Below, piece after piece: positions 43,543 to 52,161 of a stretch of DNA of 64,000 nt (position 1 is the stretch's first letter; every line of letters begins with the position of its first letter). Origin of the DNA: Flaviaestuariibacter sp. (GTDB lineage: Bacteria > Bacteroidota > Bacteroidia > Chitinophagales > Chitinophagaceae); contig JAOQAI010000006.1 of NCBI GenBank assembly GCA_025963645.1, forward strand, positions 62,001 to 126,000, in the 5' to 3' direction. Position numbers and translations under genes: made by a program. The notes under the pieces are model-generated. The model was not told the origin of the DNA. It did no database searches and saw nothing but the letters and a program-made list of their open reading frames with translations.

Positions 43543-43555
43543 TTTCTTATTTTTG
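43526..43555 (+). promoter_or_regulatory. promoter of the GbsR-like gene
   Basis: TTG (43526-43528), a 19-base spacer and TATTTTTG (43548-43555) fit the Bacteroidota -33/-7 consensus exactly. Confidence 0.8.
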
Positions 43556-43572
43556 TGTAGAAATTAAGACCT

Positions 43573-44079
43573 ATGGATCTGGAAGCGTCAAAGCAAAAGT
43601 TTATCGAGACCTGGGGACTGTTGGGAAGTGAGTGGGGGATCAATCGCTCGGTAGCCCAGGTACAGGCACTGCTCTTGACTTCCATAGAACCCCTTTCTAC
43701 CGATGCGATTATGGAAGCCCTCACAATATCTCGCGGTAATGCCAATATGAGCCTTCGCCAGTTATTGGATTATGGGATTATTTATAAAAAGGTTGTGCCC
43801 GGAGATCGTAAAGAATATTTTATCGCGGAAAAGGATGTGTGGAAATGGGCGGTTAAAGTTGCGCAGATGCGTAAAGAACGGGAGATAGATCCTGTCCGCA
43901 AAGTATTGAGTGAAATAAAAGCGGATACCAAAAAGAACGGCACTGCTGAAGGAAAAGAATTCTATAAGACCGTAAATGATATCGAGGTTTTCACGGGTCA
44001 GCTTTGCGACCTCTCGGATAAGGTCCTTAACTCGCAAAGGGGAGAACTGCTGTTAAAAATCCTGAAAATGGTTATGTAA
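43573..44079 (+). CDS. GbsR/MarR-type transcriptional regulator
   Basis: 168 residues. A winged helix-turn-helix (about 20-95) reads WGLLGSEWGINRSVAQVQAL, LSTDAIMEALTISRGNANMS and LRQLLDYGIIYKKVVPGDRK, the pattern of the GbsR family. A helical C-terminus (about 95-168) probably dimerises. The palindrome over its own promoter suggests autoregulation. It overlaps the next membrane gene by one base (TAATG), so the membrane proteins are probably part of its regulon. Confidence 0.88.
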   Translation: MDLEASKQKFIETWGLLGSEWGINRSVAQVQALLLTSIEPLSTDAIMEALTISRGNANMSLRQLLDYGIIYKKVVPGDRKEYFIAEKDVWKWAVKVAQMRKEREIDPVRKVLSEIKADTKKNGTAEGKEFYKTVNDIEVFTGQLCDLSDKVLNSQRGELLLKILKMVM

Positions 44080-44438
44080 TGAACTACAATATCCTTTCCT
44101 ATGGCGTTTATGGATGTATCACGATCTACATCATCTACTATGTGGGAAGGCTATTTCACCAAAATGGACGGGTTTTTATCCTGCGCCTGTTTGAAGGCAA
44201 TGAACCTTTAACGGATACCACCAATAATATCTTGCTTATGGCTTACTACCTGTTTAACCTTGGGTATGCGGTTGTGCAGTTTAGCTTTTGGGAAAAAGTT
44301 CAAGGAATAGACACCGTGATTTCTTCGGTTTGCCTTAAAACAGGGCTGCTTGTGCTTATTCTTGCCATAACCCATTATTTCAATATGCTGCTGATCTATG
44401 TACTCTCTAAACGAAAAGCGTCTTTACTAAATCACTAA
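44079..44438 (+). CDS. hypothetical membrane protein, paralogue 1
   Basis: 119 residues with three predicted membrane helices (about 8-25, 52-72, 88-110). It overlaps the regulator stop by one base. The segment RVFILRLFEGNEPLTDTTNN, then YYLFNLGYA, matches the next protein (IVYMKDIFNGREEIAKATNT, then FYLLNLGFA), so the two are paralogues. Family not recognised. Confidence 0.75.
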   Translation: MNYNILSYGVYGCITIYIIYYVGRLFHQNGRVFILRLFEGNEPLTDTTNNILLMAYYLFNLGYAVVQFSFWEKVQGIDTVISSVCLKTGLLVLILAITHYFNMLLIYVLSKRKASLLNH

Positions 44439-44449
44439 AACATAAAATC

Positions 44450-44824
44450 ATGAAAGATCTAATTGTCATTGCTTACCTGATTTACTTGCCACTGGTTATC
44501 CTCTTAACGTTCTATGTTTCCAATAGCCTATTTAAGAATAGTATTGTATACATGAAAGACATCTTCAACGGACGGGAGGAAATAGCAAAGGCTACAAATA
44601 CACTCTTTAAGATCGGCTTTTACCTGCTGAACCTTGGTTTTGCTCTTTATATACTGACCATAAATGATGTCGTAAGCACTACACAATCTACTATTGAAGT
44701 ATTGAGCAAAAAGGTCGGTGGATTTAGTATTTATCTGGGGCTAATGCTGTTTATTAATATGTACCTGTTCTTCCGCGGTAAAAGAGTGTCTAAAGAGAAA
44801 AGGATAACACCGCAAACTGCCTAG
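44450..44824 (+). CDS. hypothetical membrane protein, paralogue 2
   Basis: 124 residues, three predicted membrane helices, same layout as the upstream gene and 11 bases from it. The NLGFALYIL helix and the loop with D/E-rich IFNGREE correspond to the paralogue. Regulator plus two paralogous membrane proteins form one likely operon. A heteromeric membrane complex is possible but not shown. Confidence 0.75.
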   Translation: MKDLIVIAYLIYLPLVILLTFYVSNSLFKNSIVYMKDIFNGREEIAKATNTLFKIGFYLLNLGFALYILTINDVVSTTQSTIEVLSKKVGGFSIYLGLMLFINMYLFFRGKRVSKEKRITPQTA

Positions 44825-44857
44825 TCTACTCTCGATTGACATTCAATATGAATAATC

Positions 44858-45751
44858 ATGAAAAAGATCATTATTGCCGGCGGTACAGGATTTATTGGGC
44901 AGTACCTGAGAATGCAGTTTAAAGAGCAGGGATTTGAAGTTTTAATTGTTTCCAGGGACAAGGGATATATTAACTGGGAAGACGATTCCGCTTTGATTGA
45001 GACTCTGGAGGGAGCGCAGGTTCTTATTAATCTGGCAGGCAAAAGTGTTGATTGCCGCTATACGAAGAAGAATAAGGAGCTTATCTTAAGTTCAAGAGTG
45101 GACACTACTCGCAGACTTCAATGGGCGATTGAACAGTGTGAACACCCTCCTAGACTTTGGGTTAACTCCAGTACAGCAACCATCTACCGTCATGCAGAAG
45201 ACCGCCCAATGGATGAAGAAACTGGCGAGATAGGTACAGGCTTTTCAGTAGAAGTAGCAAAAGCATGGGAAGGAGCTTTCTTTGAAATGAAAAGTGAGCA
45301 AACACGAAAGATTGCCCTGCGGATAGCCATTGTTCTTGGAAGAGAGGGAGGGGCATTAAAGCCTATAGTTAACCTGGTTAGGTTCGGACTGGGTGGGCAG
45401 CAGGGAAACGGAAGGCAAATATTTAGCTGACTGCATATAGAAGATCTTTATCGAGTGATTCAATTCATAATGGCAAATGAGGGATTAGAGGGTGTTTATA
45501 ACTGCAGTGCGCCTAATCCTGTAAGCAATCGGGACTTCATGAAAGAGATGAGAAAAATTCTAAAGCCGCCTATTTATCTTCCTTCACCCAAACCACTCTT
45601 GCAAATAGGTGCCTTTCTAATAAATACAGAAACAGAGCTGATCCTAAAAAGCCGTTGGGTTGTACCCAGAAGGTTAACAGGGGCAGGCTTTATTTTCAAG
45701 TACCCGACTGTTGATGATGCGCTAAGCGAAATTTTACAATTGAATGCTTAG
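44858..45751 (+). pseudogene. TIGR01777-type NAD-dependent epimerase/SDR, interrupted by an in-frame TGA
   Basis: The frame is intact over about 297 codons, the normal family length, except for TGA at 45428-45430. Upstream it has the Rossmann motif GGTGFIGQYL, YxxxK-region equivalents and FSVEVAKAWE; downstream it continues with HIEDLYRVIQFIM, YNCSAPNPVSNRDFMKEM and a normal C-terminus. The family has FSW-[IL]-HIED at this place, so the TGA replaces a TGG Trp codon by one change. It is either a recent nonsense mutation or a sequencing error. No frameshift is needed. Confidence 0.85.
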
Positions 45752-45910
45752 TCTTGATGCTATAATGCAAGAGCCATTTGATCGTAGAAAGGAGAATAGA
45801 GGAAACATAAGCGAGAATAAGTTGTCTTATTTCCTGATTTCAAAGGGGCGCGAACCATTTGCCAAACCCCTTAACACCCCCTCCCGCCAAAGCATCGTAC
45901 TTTTGCCGCC

Positions 45911-47239
45911 ATGTCGCACACGAATTATTCCCTCGAAAATATACTGGCAGCGCTGAAAATAGAAGCGCTGAATGAAATGCAGACCGCTGCTATAGAAGCT
46001 ACAGACGCTAACCCTAATGTGATGATCTTATCCGCTACCGGATCGGGTAAAACCCTTGCTTTCCTATTGCCGGTGCTCAGCCGCCTGGAGAAAGGCAACA
46101 AGAACACGCAAGCCCTGATCATCGCTCCTTCGAGAGAATTGGCGCTGCAGATAGAGCAGGTATTTAAGTGGATGGGCACGGGCTTTAAGGTAAGCTGCTG
46201 CTATGGCGGGCACAAGCGGGAGATAGAAGAGAACAACCTGGTGCAGCCACCGGCGCTGATCATTGGCACACCGGGACGCCTGGCCGATCATATACGCCGT
46301 GGCAATATCACGGTGGACTCGATTGAAACCGTAGTGCTGGATGAATTTGATAAATCGCTGGAACTGGGCTTCCAGGAAGAAGTTTTTTTCGTGCTGGGCT
46401 CATTGAAGAATTTAAAAAGCCGCATACTGACATCAGCAACCGAAATGGAGGAGTTGCCGGAAGCGTTAGGGGCAAGCGATGCGGTGCGGCTGGATTACCT
46501 CCCGGAGAATGCGGAACCAACAGCTGCTTTGGCCATACAGTCGGTACAATCCGGCGAGAAGGATAAGATAGATACGTTATTTCGGCTCATCTGCTTTCAC
46601 GGTAACCGGTCTTCTATTATTTTCTGCAATCACCGCGAAGCCGTGGAGCGTACCTCGGAATTGCTGGCGGATAAAGGTATTGTCAATACGTTTTATCATG
46701 GCGCTATGGAGCAGCGAGACCGCGAAGTGGCGCTGGCAAAATTTCGCAACGGCAGCGTGAACTTTTTAGTGACAACCGACCTGGCGGCAAGAGGTTTGGA
46801 CATTCCTAACATCCGCTACATCATTCACTATCACTTACCCCTAACCGAAGACAGTTTTACGCACCGCAATGGTCGTACGGCACGCATGGACGCCAGCGGT
46901 ACGGCTATTCTTATTTTAGGTTCGGAGGAGAAGCTACCGGCTTATATCACTGCCCCGGTAGAGAAGCTGAAAATCCCAACGGATACCGAGGTTCCCGAAA
47001 AGCCAAAGTGGACCACGCTTTATGTGAGTGCGGGTAAAAAAGATAAGGTGAATAAAGTGGACATTGTGGGTTTCTTATCGAACCGTGGTCAACTGAAACA
47101 GGAAGACATCGGGTTGATAGAAGTGAAGGATTTCTTTTCGTTTGTGGCGATCCGCAAGTCGAAAGCGAGCCATACACTCCAACTGATTAAAGAGCAAAAG
47201 CTGAAGAACAAGAAGGTAAAGATAGAAGTGGCTAAATAA
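45911..47239 (+). CDS. DEAD-box RNA helicase
   Basis: 442 residues. Two RecA-like domains hold the helicase motifs: Q-like N-terminus, ATGSGKT (motif I), APSRELALQ (Ia), TPGRLADHI (Ib), VLDEFDKSL (motif II, DEFD instead of DEAD), SAT (III), and in domain 2 DLAARGLDIP (V) and HRNGRTAR (VI). A C-terminal RNA-binding-like tail (about 370-442) ends in a Lys-rich segment. A -7 box TACTTTTG lies at 45898-45905, only 6 bases before the ATG, so the leader would be very short or absent. Confidence 0.93.
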   Translation: MSHTNYSLENILAALKIEALNEMQTAAIEATDANPNVMILSATGSGKTLAFLLPVLSRLEKGNKNTQALIIAPSRELALQIEQVFKWMGTGFKVSCCYGGHKREIEENNLVQPPALIIGTPGRLADHIRRGNITVDSIETVVLDEFDKSLELGFQEEVFFVLGSLKNLKSRILTSATEMEELPEALGASDAVRLDYLPENAEPTAALAIQSVQSGEKDKIDTLFRLICFHGNRSSIIFCNHREAVERTSELLADKGIVNTFYHGAMEQRDREVALAKFRNGSVNFLVTTDLAARGLDIPNIRYIIHYHLPLTEDSFTHRNGRTARMDASGTAILILGSEEKLPAYITAPVEKLKIPTDTEVPEKPKWTTLYVSAGKKDKVNKVDIVGFLSNRGQLKQEDIGLIEVKDFFSFVAIRKSKASHTLQLIKEQKLKNKKVKIEVAK

Positions 47240-47287
47240 GGAAGTTGGTAAGTGGATTGGGTTGACAGGTTGATAAGTGGGAAGCAA

Positions 47288-47740
47288 CTATTTGACGATG
47301 TAATAACTATCGTTCAATCGTATATCACACAGCTCCGGATAGTCGGTGCTGGCACCGCCCATAGGAAAGCCGTCGATCTTCTCCCGTTTGGCAATGGGCT
47401 TCAGCTCCCACTCCGCATGTTCGATCTTCATCACCTCTTTCCACTCGGTGCCGTTTTTAACGTAGTAGATCTTGCCGACGAGGAATTTTTCGACCCCGGT
47501 TAATTGGCTGGCTAATATCTCTACCCGCATTCCAAACTCATAGCGGCGGGAGCTGCCTAAAGAAAAAACTTCGGTACAGCCGGATGTGTTTATGGAAATC
47601 ATTTTGGGCCGGGTGAACTGCACCGAATCCGTTTTGTATTTTAAAAAACTTACTTCAATGTCGACCACAAAGCTGTGCGACTGGGCAGTCGCTACCGTAT
47701 AGATGAAGAAGGACAGTAGTAATAATAAAAGACGTTGCAT
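47288..47740 (-). CDS. hypothetical secreted protein
   Basis: 150 residues with a clear signal peptide (LLLLLLSFFIYTVATAQ, cleavage after residue 20) and no lipobox. The mature part has beta-strand-like segments (SFVVDIEVSFLKYKTDSVQF, then GKIYYVKNGTEWKEVMKIEH). No family recognised. It is convergent with the helicase gene and stands alone. Confidence 0.65.
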   Translation of the reverse strand: MQRLLLLLLSFFIYTVATAQSHSFVVDIEVSFLKYKTDSVQFTRPKMISINTSGCTEVFSLGSSRRYEFGMRVEILASQLTGVEKFLVGKIYYVKNGTEWKEVMKIEHAEWELKPIAKREKIDGFPMGGASTDYPELCDIRLNDSYYIVK

Positions 47741-47816
47741 AAGGCTATCAGGGGTTGGCGTGTCACGAATGCTTTTGGCGCTTCCAAGATAGGCAGGAGT
47801 GGAATAAATCTAATGA

Positions 47817-48233
47817 TTAAATGGGACCCGGTTCATAGACGCCCTGTGAGCCATTGAACAGGTAATGCTCAATCCGGTGCAACAGGTAAGCCAGGTGCAG
47901 CGGCTTCGTGATCAGTTCGTCGGCGCCGAAAAGGGCTGCTCGGCTGGCGCTGTAATCGTAGCCGGAAAGGATGATGATCCTGCAGCCTTTATGCGTGGTA
48001 TCCTGCTTTAGTTTAAAGGATAGCTTGCGTCCGTCTTCACCCCTCACATTAATGTCGAGCAATAACAGGTGCGGCCGAAAGTACTGGAGGATCTCCTCGG
48101 CCTCGGGCAGGCTGGCAGCAGTTTCCACTTCAAAGCCTTGCTTTACCAGCTTGCGTTCCAGCAGCATCAGCAGGTCCACGTCATCATCCACAATAAGAAT
48201 TCGGTTAAGTACGCCGGAATGCCCTGCACTCAT
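47817..48233 (-). CDS. single-domain response regulator (receiver only)
   Basis: 138 residues from the ATG at 48233 (MSAGHSGVLNR); a GTG two codons upstream is possible. The receiver fold is complete: acidic pair in ILIVDDDVDLL, phospho-acceptor Asp in LLLLDINVRGEDG, Ser in IIILSGYDY and Lys in LITKPLH. There is no output domain, so it acts by protein contact, as in phosphorelays or motility and stress control. No kinase is adjacent; the PAS kinase at 30989 is too distant to assign. Confidence 0.9.
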   Translation of the reverse strand: MSAGHSGVLNRILIVDDDVDLLMLLERKLVKQGFEVETAASLPEAEEILQYFRPHLLLLDINVRGEDGRKLSFKLKQDTTHKGCRIIILSGYDYSASRAALFGADELITKPLHLAYLLHRIEHYLFNGSQGVYEPGPI

Positions 48234-48700
48234 GTTCACTCATTAATAGGTTAGTCAATAAAAAATGTTCTCAAAAGTTGGGCTTCGGCTGGTGTCTTGT
48301 TTATTCTATGGAAGGGGCTTCATCAAAAAAAGAAAAAGAAGTTGACTGATATTGGATTGGGCTTTTCGGACAGGATGTTGGATCAGGTTTGTTTCGAAAG
48401 GATATTGGCAGGATTGATAATGATTACCAATCAACTTCTGGTACAAAAGTAGACGAAGCGGCCGGTTGCCACAAGAGGGATTCTGCCCTATTTGCTACAT
48501 GTGGTTTTTACAGGTTTCCAGTCCACTCATTCGTAGGTTTACGAACCCCGTAGTGCAACGACTACTAAAGCCTAAAGCCTTTCGGCAAAAAAATGTTTGG
48601 GCATACTATTGGCAGTATAATTATTGAGCGCTGCCTGATTTATTCACTTCCGTTACCGTATGAAGCGTGGAAAAAGGTGTGTGTGCTTTAAACGTGAGAT
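48234..48700. other. 467-base intergenic region
   Basis: This is the divergent gap between the receiver gene and the GYF_2 gene. I saw no ORF with coding character, no stable terminator and no convincing promoter. Confidence 0.3.
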
Positions 48701-49705
48701 ATGCAAAAGGTTTTTCGCCTCCTTCGCCACAATAACGAACTGGGGCCTTTCACAATTGGTGATTTGTTGCAACAACAATTAACTCCCGAGGACCTCATTT
48801 GGGTAGATGGGGAAAGTACGGCATGGGCCCATCCGCAGGAGATGGAGAACCTCAAATACGCCATTGATGTTAATTTATTAAAAAAGGTTACGCCTCTTTC
48901 TGAAGTTCCAAGCGCACCAAAAAAAGATGAGCCTATAAAAGAAGTTCCTAAAAAAAGGACTACCGTTTGGGCAGAATCACCGGCGGCGGAATTGGAGCGG
49001 AAAGCAGAGGCCATCCGGCAACGGACTTTGGCCTATAAAAATGCACCGGCAGGTTCTGTTCCTGCCTGGGCACAAGACCTTGGACCTGTAATCCCGGTTG
49101 GGGATAATGAAGTGGAGGTGGTCTATCATAAAAGAAGAGCATTGCCCATACCTGAAGTGCTGATGGGTACCCTGGTTATTGCATTATTAACGCTCGGCTG
49201 GTATGGAGGCGGTAAAGACCTGTTTCAGCAGCCCAAAGCTATCGCTAATGCCGTGGCCGTGAAACTGGTAACAACAGATAATAATGCGGCTATCGGCGCA
49301 CCTGATCTGCCTCTTGCTGATTCAGCAGCGCTATTAGCAAAAGCGGACTCGGGCGGGGTAAAGGATACAAGCTATACAATGATTGCCAAGACCGCGCCGG
49401 TTAGAACAACACGGGTTGCAAAGGATTTAGAGACTGTTCCAAAAGAGTCGCCGGTTATCGCTATGAATACGGCTCCTTCTATTGAAACGAAAGAAGAGGT
49501 CACAATTAAGAAGCCTGCAGCGGAACCTGAGAAAATGGAACCCGAGAAGAAAGAAACACCTACAATTGCCAAGTCGGAAGAAACCCCGGCTGTAGAAGCG
49601 GAAGAAAGAAAGCGTGGATTAGGGAAGGTGTTAAAAGGATTGTTTAAGAAAAAGAAAAAAGACGAGGACAAAGCTCCTGATGAGGTAAAACCTGATAGTA
49701 AGTAG
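48701..49705 (+). CDS. membrane protein with N-terminal GYF_2 domain
   Basis: 334 residues. Residues about 3-52 match GYF_2 (DUF4339): FRLLRHNNELGPFTIGDLLQ and then LIWVDGESTAWAHPQEM. One membrane helix (about 150-167, VLMGTLVIALLTLGW) is followed by a long Ala/Lys/Glu-rich, probably disordered tail with a strongly basic LKGLFKKKKK near the end. GYF domains bind proline-rich peptides. Its topology suggests a cytosolic GYF module with an extracytoplasmic tail. Partner unknown. Confidence 0.75.
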   Translation: MQKVFRLLRHNNELGPFTIGDLLQQQLTPEDLIWVDGESTAWAHPQEMENLKYAIDVNLLKKVTPLSEVPSAPKKDEPIKEVPKKRTTVWAESPAAELERKAEAIRQRTLAYKNAPAGSVPAWAQDLGPVIPVGDNEVEVVYHKRRALPIPEVLMGTLVIALLTLGWYGGGKDLFQQPKAIANAVAVKLVTTDNNAAIGAPDLPLADSAALLAKADSGGVKDTSYTMIAKTAPVRTTRVAKDLETVPKESPVIAMNTAPSIETKEEVTIKKPAAEPEKMEPEKKETPTIAKSEETPAVEAEERKRGLGKVLKGLFKKKKKDEDKAPDEVKPDSK

Positions 49706-49819
49706 TCTATATTTGCAACCTTAGTTCAAATCCTTAACCAACCCTTTTATAACATATTGCAGCTAAAGACTGCATCATTTTTGAAAGGTTAGGAGTTCAT
49801 ATTTAAATGTATTCTTCCT

Positions 49820-50560
49820 GTGATCGCGATTATTATTTTTTTTATCCTGCATTGGTACCTGTCTCTTTTCTCCCAAACATTTTTTCTGCATCGCTATGCC
49901 GCACACGGCGCCTTTACGATGAGCAAGGGCTGGGAGAAGTTCTTTTTCGTTATTACGTATCTCACGCAAGGTTCATCGTACCTGAGCCCGCGGGCTTATG
50001 GCATTATGCACCGCCTGCACCATGCGCATACGGATACGGAAGAAGACCCGCATTCGCCAAAATACGATAAGAACCTTGGCGCCATGATGCTGCGTACGAA
50101 AAAGGTGTACTCCGATATCTTCCAGGAGGCTGTTCCCGTTGAAGACAAATACAAGAAGAATGTGCCGGACTGGAAATGGTTTGATACCTGGGGTAACCAT
50201 TGGTTGTCGCGGATCATCTGGATAGCCCTGTACGTTTGGTTTTATATTGTATTCGCGCCATCACTTTGGTTTTTTATTCTCATTCCCATCCATATTGCCA
50301 TGGGTCCTGTGCATGGCGTGGTGATCAACTGGTTTGCGCACAAGTATGGTAACGTAAATTTCGAGACCGATAATACTTCTAAGAACCTTTTCAAGATTGA
50401 CTGGCTGATGTTTGGCGAAGGCTATCATAATAACCACCATGTGCATCCGTCGCGTCCCAACTTTGCGGCGGTGAAAGGCGAGTTCGATCCTTGTTACCCG
50501 ATCATTTATATGCTGAACAAGCTGAAGATCATTAAGGTGGCGGCGGTACATGCGCACTAA
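49820..50560 (+). CDS. acyl-CoA/fatty acid desaturase
   Basis: Membrane di-iron desaturase of about 246 residues that introduces a double bond in fatty acyl chains. The three His boxes are HRYAAH, HRLHHAH and HNNHHVHP, in the order and spacing of stearoyl-CoA desaturase-like enzymes, with about four membrane helices. The start is uncertain: GTG at 49820 is the first canonical start in frame, while a better-placed ATG at 49807 after AGGAG (49791) is in another frame, one base off. A bidirectional-looking terminator follows. Confidence 0.88.
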   Translation: MIAIIIFFILHWYLSLFSQTFFLHRYAAHGAFTMSKGWEKFFFVITYLTQGSSYLSPRAYGIMHRLHHAHTDTEEDPHSPKYDKNLGAMMLRTKKVYSDIFQEAVPVEDKYKKNVPDWKWFDTWGNHWLSRIIWIALYVWFYIVFAPSLWFFILIPIHIAMGPVHGVVINWFAHKYGNVNFETDNTSKNLFKIDWLMFGEGYHNNHHVHPSRPNFAAVKGEFDPCYPIIYMLNKLKIIKVAAVHAH

Positions 50561-50581
50561 TAAAGCAATAATTATTTTTAT

Positions 50582-50610
50582 AAAGCGCCCAATTGCGGCG
50601 CTTTTCTTTT
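50582..50610 (+). terminator. terminator of the desaturase gene
   Basis: 8-bp stem AAAGCGCC/GGCGCTTT with a 7-base loop and a T-rich tail. Confidence 0.85.
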
Positions 50611-50766
50611 GCCTATTCGGGAGGGCGTTCATAATCACCTCTGCCAATCTGCTAAAGCTCTCCTAGCCTTAAGCTCTTACCATTCATAAAAAAACTCGGT
50701 TTTTTCAAGGCTCATCTATGCATATCAACGAAACCTATCGTAATTTAACTTTATAAACCTATTAAC

Positions 50767-52041
50767 ATGAAACAAAAAATTCTACTCGCCTTCTGCCTCG
50801 TTGCCATCGGCACTTCTGCCACAGCTCAAAAGAGAACCACTGCCTACGCCATTACCGGTGGTGAAAAAGGCGCCAACAACTGGAGCGAAGTTCGCCTGGT
50901 GGATGTAGCTACCGGCGAAGAAGTGCAGACCGTTTACCAAAGTTCGCAGGACATTAAAGTGCTGAATGCCCGCACCGGCAAAGAGATTGTAAAAAAAGAC
51001 GCGGCTAACGCGAAAGCCGGTGTGGACAAGCCTTTCGCTACTTTATCTGCTGCCTGCGCTTACGACAAAAAGCATGAGCGTCTTTATTATGTGCCGATGG
51101 GCATCAACCAACTGCGCTACATCGACCTTAAATCAAAAACTCCTAAGATCTATTATTTTGAAGAGGAGACGTTTGGGGCAATGAGCAACCGCCGCGACAT
51201 ACCTAACCAGATCACCCGTATGGTGATCGCATCGGATGGTAACGGCTATGCGCTGACCAATAACGGGGAGCATCTTATTCAATTCACTACCGGTAAAAAA
51301 CCAACGATCACTGACCTGGGTGCTTTGACCGATGATGCTTCCAATGCGGTTTCCATTCATGATGGCAGCGGCTATGGCGGCGATATGATCGCGGATGCGG
51401 CCAAAAATCTTTACCTGGTAAATGCCAACCGTGGCGTATATAAGATCTCCCTGGAGAGCAAGACGGCAACCTATCTCGGTTTCATCCGTGGCTTGCCTCG
51501 CGGCTTCAGCACGAACGGTGCTGTAGCGGAAGGAGGAAGCTCCGTTATCGTCAGCAGTTCTTCTTCTACATTAGGGTATTATAAATTTGACCTGAATACC
51601 CTGAAAGCTGAAAAGCTGGATAACGCCGGGCCGGTGTACAATGCTTCAGACCTTGCAAACGGTACGCTGGCTTTTGAAAAGAAAAAGCGTGACCGCAAAG
51701 AAGAAACACCGGTAGAAACACCATTGGAAGAAGCGACCATTGCTAAACAGAAGCCTGCTATTGCTGAAGTAGTAGCGAAGAACAGCATCTCTGTTTTCCC
51801 GAACCCGGTAACAAGCGGTTTAACCAAGGTTTCTTTTGCCGATCAGCCAGCCGGTAAATACCAGGTGCAATTATTAGACGTTGCCGGCAAGCTTATTTCT
51901 TCGCAGGAAGTAACGGTAGGCAGCAAAGTGCAGGTAGAAGAATTACGCATACCTCAAAACCTAGCGAAAGGAAGTTATGTGGTTAAAGTGGTAGGCATCT
52001 CTAACAAAGTTTCGCAAACAACAAAGATCGTTGTGCAGTAA
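50767..52041 (+). CDS. T9SS-sorted protein with propeller-like repeats
   Basis: 424 residues. Signal peptide (1-20, ends SATAQ), then about 300 residues of WD/NHL-like propeller repeats (e.g. LYYVPMGINQLRYIDLKSKT, then YKISLESKTATYLGFI), a Lys/Glu-rich linker, and a type IX C-terminal sorting domain (about 345-424, starting ISVFPNPVTSGLTKVSF and ending KIVVQ). It is probably exported to the cell surface. No catalytic residues are evident. A TAACTTTA box at 50746 resembles the -7 consensus. Confidence 0.85.
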   Translation: MKQKILLAFCLVAIGTSATAQKRTTAYAITGGEKGANNWSEVRLVDVATGEEVQTVYQSSQDIKVLNARTGKEIVKKDAANAKAGVDKPFATLSAACAYDKKHERLYYVPMGINQLRYIDLKSKTPKIYYFEEETFGAMSNRRDIPNQITRMVIASDGNGYALTNNGEHLIQFTTGKKPTITDLGALTDDASNAVSIHDGSGYGGDMIADAAKNLYLVNANRGVYKISLESKTATYLGFIRGLPRGFSTNGAVAEGGSSVIVSSSSSTLGYYKFDLNTLKAEKLDNAGPVYNASDLANGTLAFEKKKRDRKEETPVETPLEEATIAKQKPAIAEVVAKNSISVFPNPVTSGLTKVSFADQPAGKYQVQLLDVAGKLISSQEVTVGSKVQVEELRIPQNLAKGSYVVKVVGISNKVSQTTKIVVQ

Positions 52042-52060
52042 GAGAGATTGACAATAGTAT

Positions 52061-52090
52061 AATAGCCCTCGTTATGGGGGCTATTTTTTT
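52061..52090 (+). terminator. terminator of the T9SS propeller-protein gene
   Basis: 7-bp stem ATAGCCC/GGGCTAT followed by seven or eight T. Confidence 0.85.
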
Positions 52091-52161
52091 GTGATGGATA
52101 CAAAGAATAAACCAGAAACGGAGCTGGCACGAAGATTTTATAGCTACGGAAAACATTTGTT

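Noticed and set aside
44079-44824. holin or toxin pair
   Set aside because: The sizes are suggestive, but three-helix topology and operon linkage to a GbsR regulator do not match any known holin or toxin family that I can support.
45744-45956. 70-codon ORF between the SDR pseudogene and the helicase gene
   Set aside because: It overlaps both neighbours, has no ribosome site and has Arg/Pro-rich shadow composition.
49807-50070. 87-codon ORF with ATG after AGGAG
   Set aside because: It runs in a shifted frame over the desaturase His boxes and is a shadow; only its start signal is of interest.
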